Source: Acetobacter sp. CAG:977 (GTDB lineage: Bacteria > Pseudomonadota > Alphaproteobacteria > CAAGCB01 > CAG-977). Taken from it: a stretch of DNA of 5,359 bases. The position numbers were made by a program, and so were the translations under genes. This document shows, piece by piece, positions 3,639-5,359 of the stretch. The notes under the pieces were generated by a model, which was not told where the DNA came from, made no database searches, and saw only the letters and a program-made list of their open reading frames with translations. The stretch is from contig HF994903.1 of the NCBI GenBank assembly GCA_000434295.1, positions 1 through 5,359 of the forward strand, given 5' to 3'. Numbering within the stretch: the stretch's first letter is position 1; each line of letters begins with the position of its first letter.

Positions 3639-5359
3639 ATGGTCAAATCCTTTACAGGACGGAAACGTGTACGTAAAAGTTTCGGGCGAATTCCTACGGT
3701 AGCGCCGATGCCCAACCTGATTGAAGTGCAAAAGAGCTCCTACAGCCAATTTCTCCAGCTTGGCGTTCCGGCTTCGAAACGGACCGAAACGGGTTTGCAG
3801 GAAGTTTTAAAGTCGGTTTTTCCGATTAAGGACTTTTCCGGACGCGGCGAGCTTGAATTCGTAAAGTACGAATTGGACGAACCCAAATATGACGTAGACG
3901 AATGCATCCAGCGCGGCATGACGTATTCCGCGCCGTTGCGCGTTACGTTGCGTTTGGTCGTTTGGGACATTGACGAAGATACGGGAGCCCGTTCTATTCG
4001 CGACATTAAGGAACAAGACGTTTATATGGGCGACATGCCTTTGATGACGGAAACGGGAACATTCGTCGTGAACGGAACGGAACGCGTTATCGTATCGCAG
4101 ATGCACCGTTCTCCCGGCGTGTTTTTTGACCATGATAAAGGCAAGACGCATTCTTCGGGCAAATATTTGTTTGCCGCCCGCGTCATTCCGTATCGCGGTT
4201 CTTGGTTGGATTTCGAATTTGATGCGAAGGACTTGGTCTATGTTCGTATTGACCGCCGTCGCAAACTGCCCGTGACAACATTGTTATATGCTTTGGACAG
4301 TGCTGAAACGGTCGCTCTTCGCAAAGAACGCGAAGCCGAAGGACGTACGGTCGATTTAGCGGAAGTCCGCGGAATGTCTCAGGAAGAAATCCTGTCCTAT
4401 TTCTATAAGAAAGTTATCTTTACGTCGGACAAGAAAGGGTGGAAGACGGCTTTTGAACCCGAACGTCTGAAAGGATTAAAGCTTCACTACGACTTGGTTG
4501 ACGCCAAGACGGGCGAAGTTTTGGTCGAAGCGGGACAGAAAATTACGGCGCGCAAGATTGCGGAACTGAAGAAAGCGGGCGTTGAAGAAATCCGCGTTTC
4601 CGAAGAAGAATTGATCGGCCGCTACTTTGCGGAAGACATGATCAACGTCAAGACGGGTGAAATTCTGGTCGAAGCGGGACAGGAAGTTTCCGAAGAAGCG
4701 TTAAAGACGCTGAAGAAACACAAGATTGACGAAATCGCTTTGTTGCACATTGATCACGTCAATATCGGTCCCTACATCCGCAATACGATGGCTGCGGACA
4801 AGAACACCTGCCGGGAAGATGCTTTGATTGATATTTACAAAGTCATGCGTCCGGGCGAACCCCCGACAGTCGAATCGGCGGATGCGTTGTTCCGCGGTTT
4901 GTTCTTTGACCTGGAACACTATGATTTGTCGGCTGTAGGTCGCGTCAAGATGAATTCCCGTTTGGATTTTGACAAAAACGAAGTTCCCGATACGGTTCGC
5001 GTTTTGCGCAAGGAAGACATTTTGGAAATCGTCCGCGTTTTGGTTGAACTGAAAGACGGTCGCGGCGAAATCGACGATATCGACAACTTGGGCAACCGTC
5101 GTGTCCGTTCCGTCGGCGAATTGATGGAAAATCAGTACAGAATCGGTTTGTTGCGCATGGAAAGAGCTATTCGCGAACGGATGAGCTCGGTCGATATCGA
5201 CACGGTCATGCCGCACGATTTGATCAATGCGAAGCCTGCTGCTGCGGCGATTCGTGAATTCTTCGGCTCTTCACAGCTTTCTCAATTCATGGATCAGAAC
5301 AACCCGTTGGCGGAAGTTACGCACAAACGCCGTTTGTCGGCTTTGGGCCCCGGCGGTCT
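3639..5359 (+). CDS. rpoB: DNA-directed RNA polymerase beta subunit (5' part, runs off the window)
   Basis: RpoB is the second-largest RNA polymerase subunit and forms one side of the active-site cleft. The frame is open from ATG 3639 (GGGGAG at 3628-3633, 5-nt spacing) to the window end, giving 573 complete codons of a protein usually over 1,350 long. Recognisable blocks include the start M-V-K-S-F-T-G-R-K-R, N-G-T-E-R-V-I-V-S-Q-M-H-R-S-P-G-V-F-F, I-P-Y-R-G-S-W-L-D-F-E-F, R-P-G-E-P-P-T and D-D-I-D-N-L-G-N-R-R-V-R-S. A beta-lobe insertion with two similar 48-residue units starts near residue 287. The rifampicin region begins at about residue 543; equivalents of E. coli Q513, D516, H526 and S531 are Q549, D552, H562 and S567, all wild type. 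rpoC would be expected next. Confidence 0.98.
   Translation, partial: MVKSFTGRKRVRKSFGRIPTVAPMPNLIEVQKSSYSQFLQLGVPASKRTETGLQEVLKSVFPIKDFSGRGELEFVKYELDEPKYDVDECIQRGMTYSAPLRVTLRLVVWDIDEDTGARSIRDIKEQDVYMGDMPLMTETGTFVVNGTERVIVSQMHRSPGVFFDHDKGKTHSSGKYLFAARVIPYRGSWLDFEFDAKDLVYVRIDRRRKLPVTTLLYALDSAETVALRKEREAEGRTVDLAEVRGMSQEEILSYFYKKVIFTSDKKGWKTAFEPERLKGLKLHYDLVDAKTGEVLVEAGQKITARKIAELKKAGVEEIRVSEEELIGRYFAEDMINVKTGEILVEAGQEVSEEALKTLKKHKIDEIALLHIDHVNIGPYIRNTMAADKNTCREDALIDIYKVMRPGEPPTVESADALFRGLFFDLEHYDLSAVGRVKMNSRLDFDKNEVPDTVRVLRKEDILEIVRVLVELKDGRGEIDDIDNLGNRRVRSVGELMENQYRIGLLRMERAIRERMSSVDIDTVMPHDLINAKPAAAAIREFFGSSQLSQFMDQNNPLAEVTHKRRLSALGPGG

Noticed and set aside
4701..5216. Antisense 171-codon frame within rpoB
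   Set aside because: It is a reverse-strand shadow of the well-conserved rpoB frame with no recognisable features or initiation signals.

Overview
The window is a piece of bacterial core chromosome. It runs from the last codons of a probable tuf gene (EF-Tu), through tRNA-Trp(CCA), secE, nusG, rplK, rplA, rplJ and rplL, into the first 573 codons of rpoB. All genes are on the + strand. The order tuf-trnW-secE-nusG-rplKAJL-rpoB is ancestral in many bacteria. The short single-helix SecE, the L11 and L7/L12 sequences and the RpoB sequence resemble Alphaproteobacteria, with moderate base composition rather than very high GC. That placement is from remembered family sequences, not a search. I see no mobile element, CRISPR array, foreign gene or sign of recent transfer.

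Layout: 1-22 is the tuf 3' end, followed by two back-to-back hairpins (25-52 and 56-83) that probably end tuf transcription. tRNA-Trp is at 125-200, and secE begins only 29 nt after its encoded CCA. secE (230-427) and nusG (434-964) are 6 nt apart. A 136-nt gap with a terminator-like hairpin separates nusG from rplK (1101-1529), which is 6 nt from rplA (1536-2246). A 271-nt leader then precedes rplJ (GTG start, 2518-3006). It contains a well-formed L10 autoregulatory RNA element (2316-2377) and further hairpins. rplL (3097-3468) follows after 90 nt. A 170-nt spacer with a roughly 20-bp stem-loop leads to rpoB (3639 to the window end). The rpoB segment ends just inside the rifampicin-binding region, which has the ordinary drug-sensitive residues as far as it is visible.

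The genes act together in the translation and transcription core. SecE is part of the protein-export channel. NusG joins RNA polymerase to Rho or the ribosome. L11, L1, L10 and L7/L12 build the two mobile stalks of the large ribosomal subunit. RpoB is the beta subunit of RNA polymerase. Protein-level novelty is low. The points worth a second look are in the spacers: a possible loop-to-leader pseudoknot before rplK, competing pairings around the L10 site, an attenuator-like hairpin and an overlapping six-codon ORF before rplJ, and the large rplL-rpoB stem-loop. L10 also appears to have a shorter L12-binding helix than I recall for typical alphaproteobacteria. No previously undescribed system is evident.
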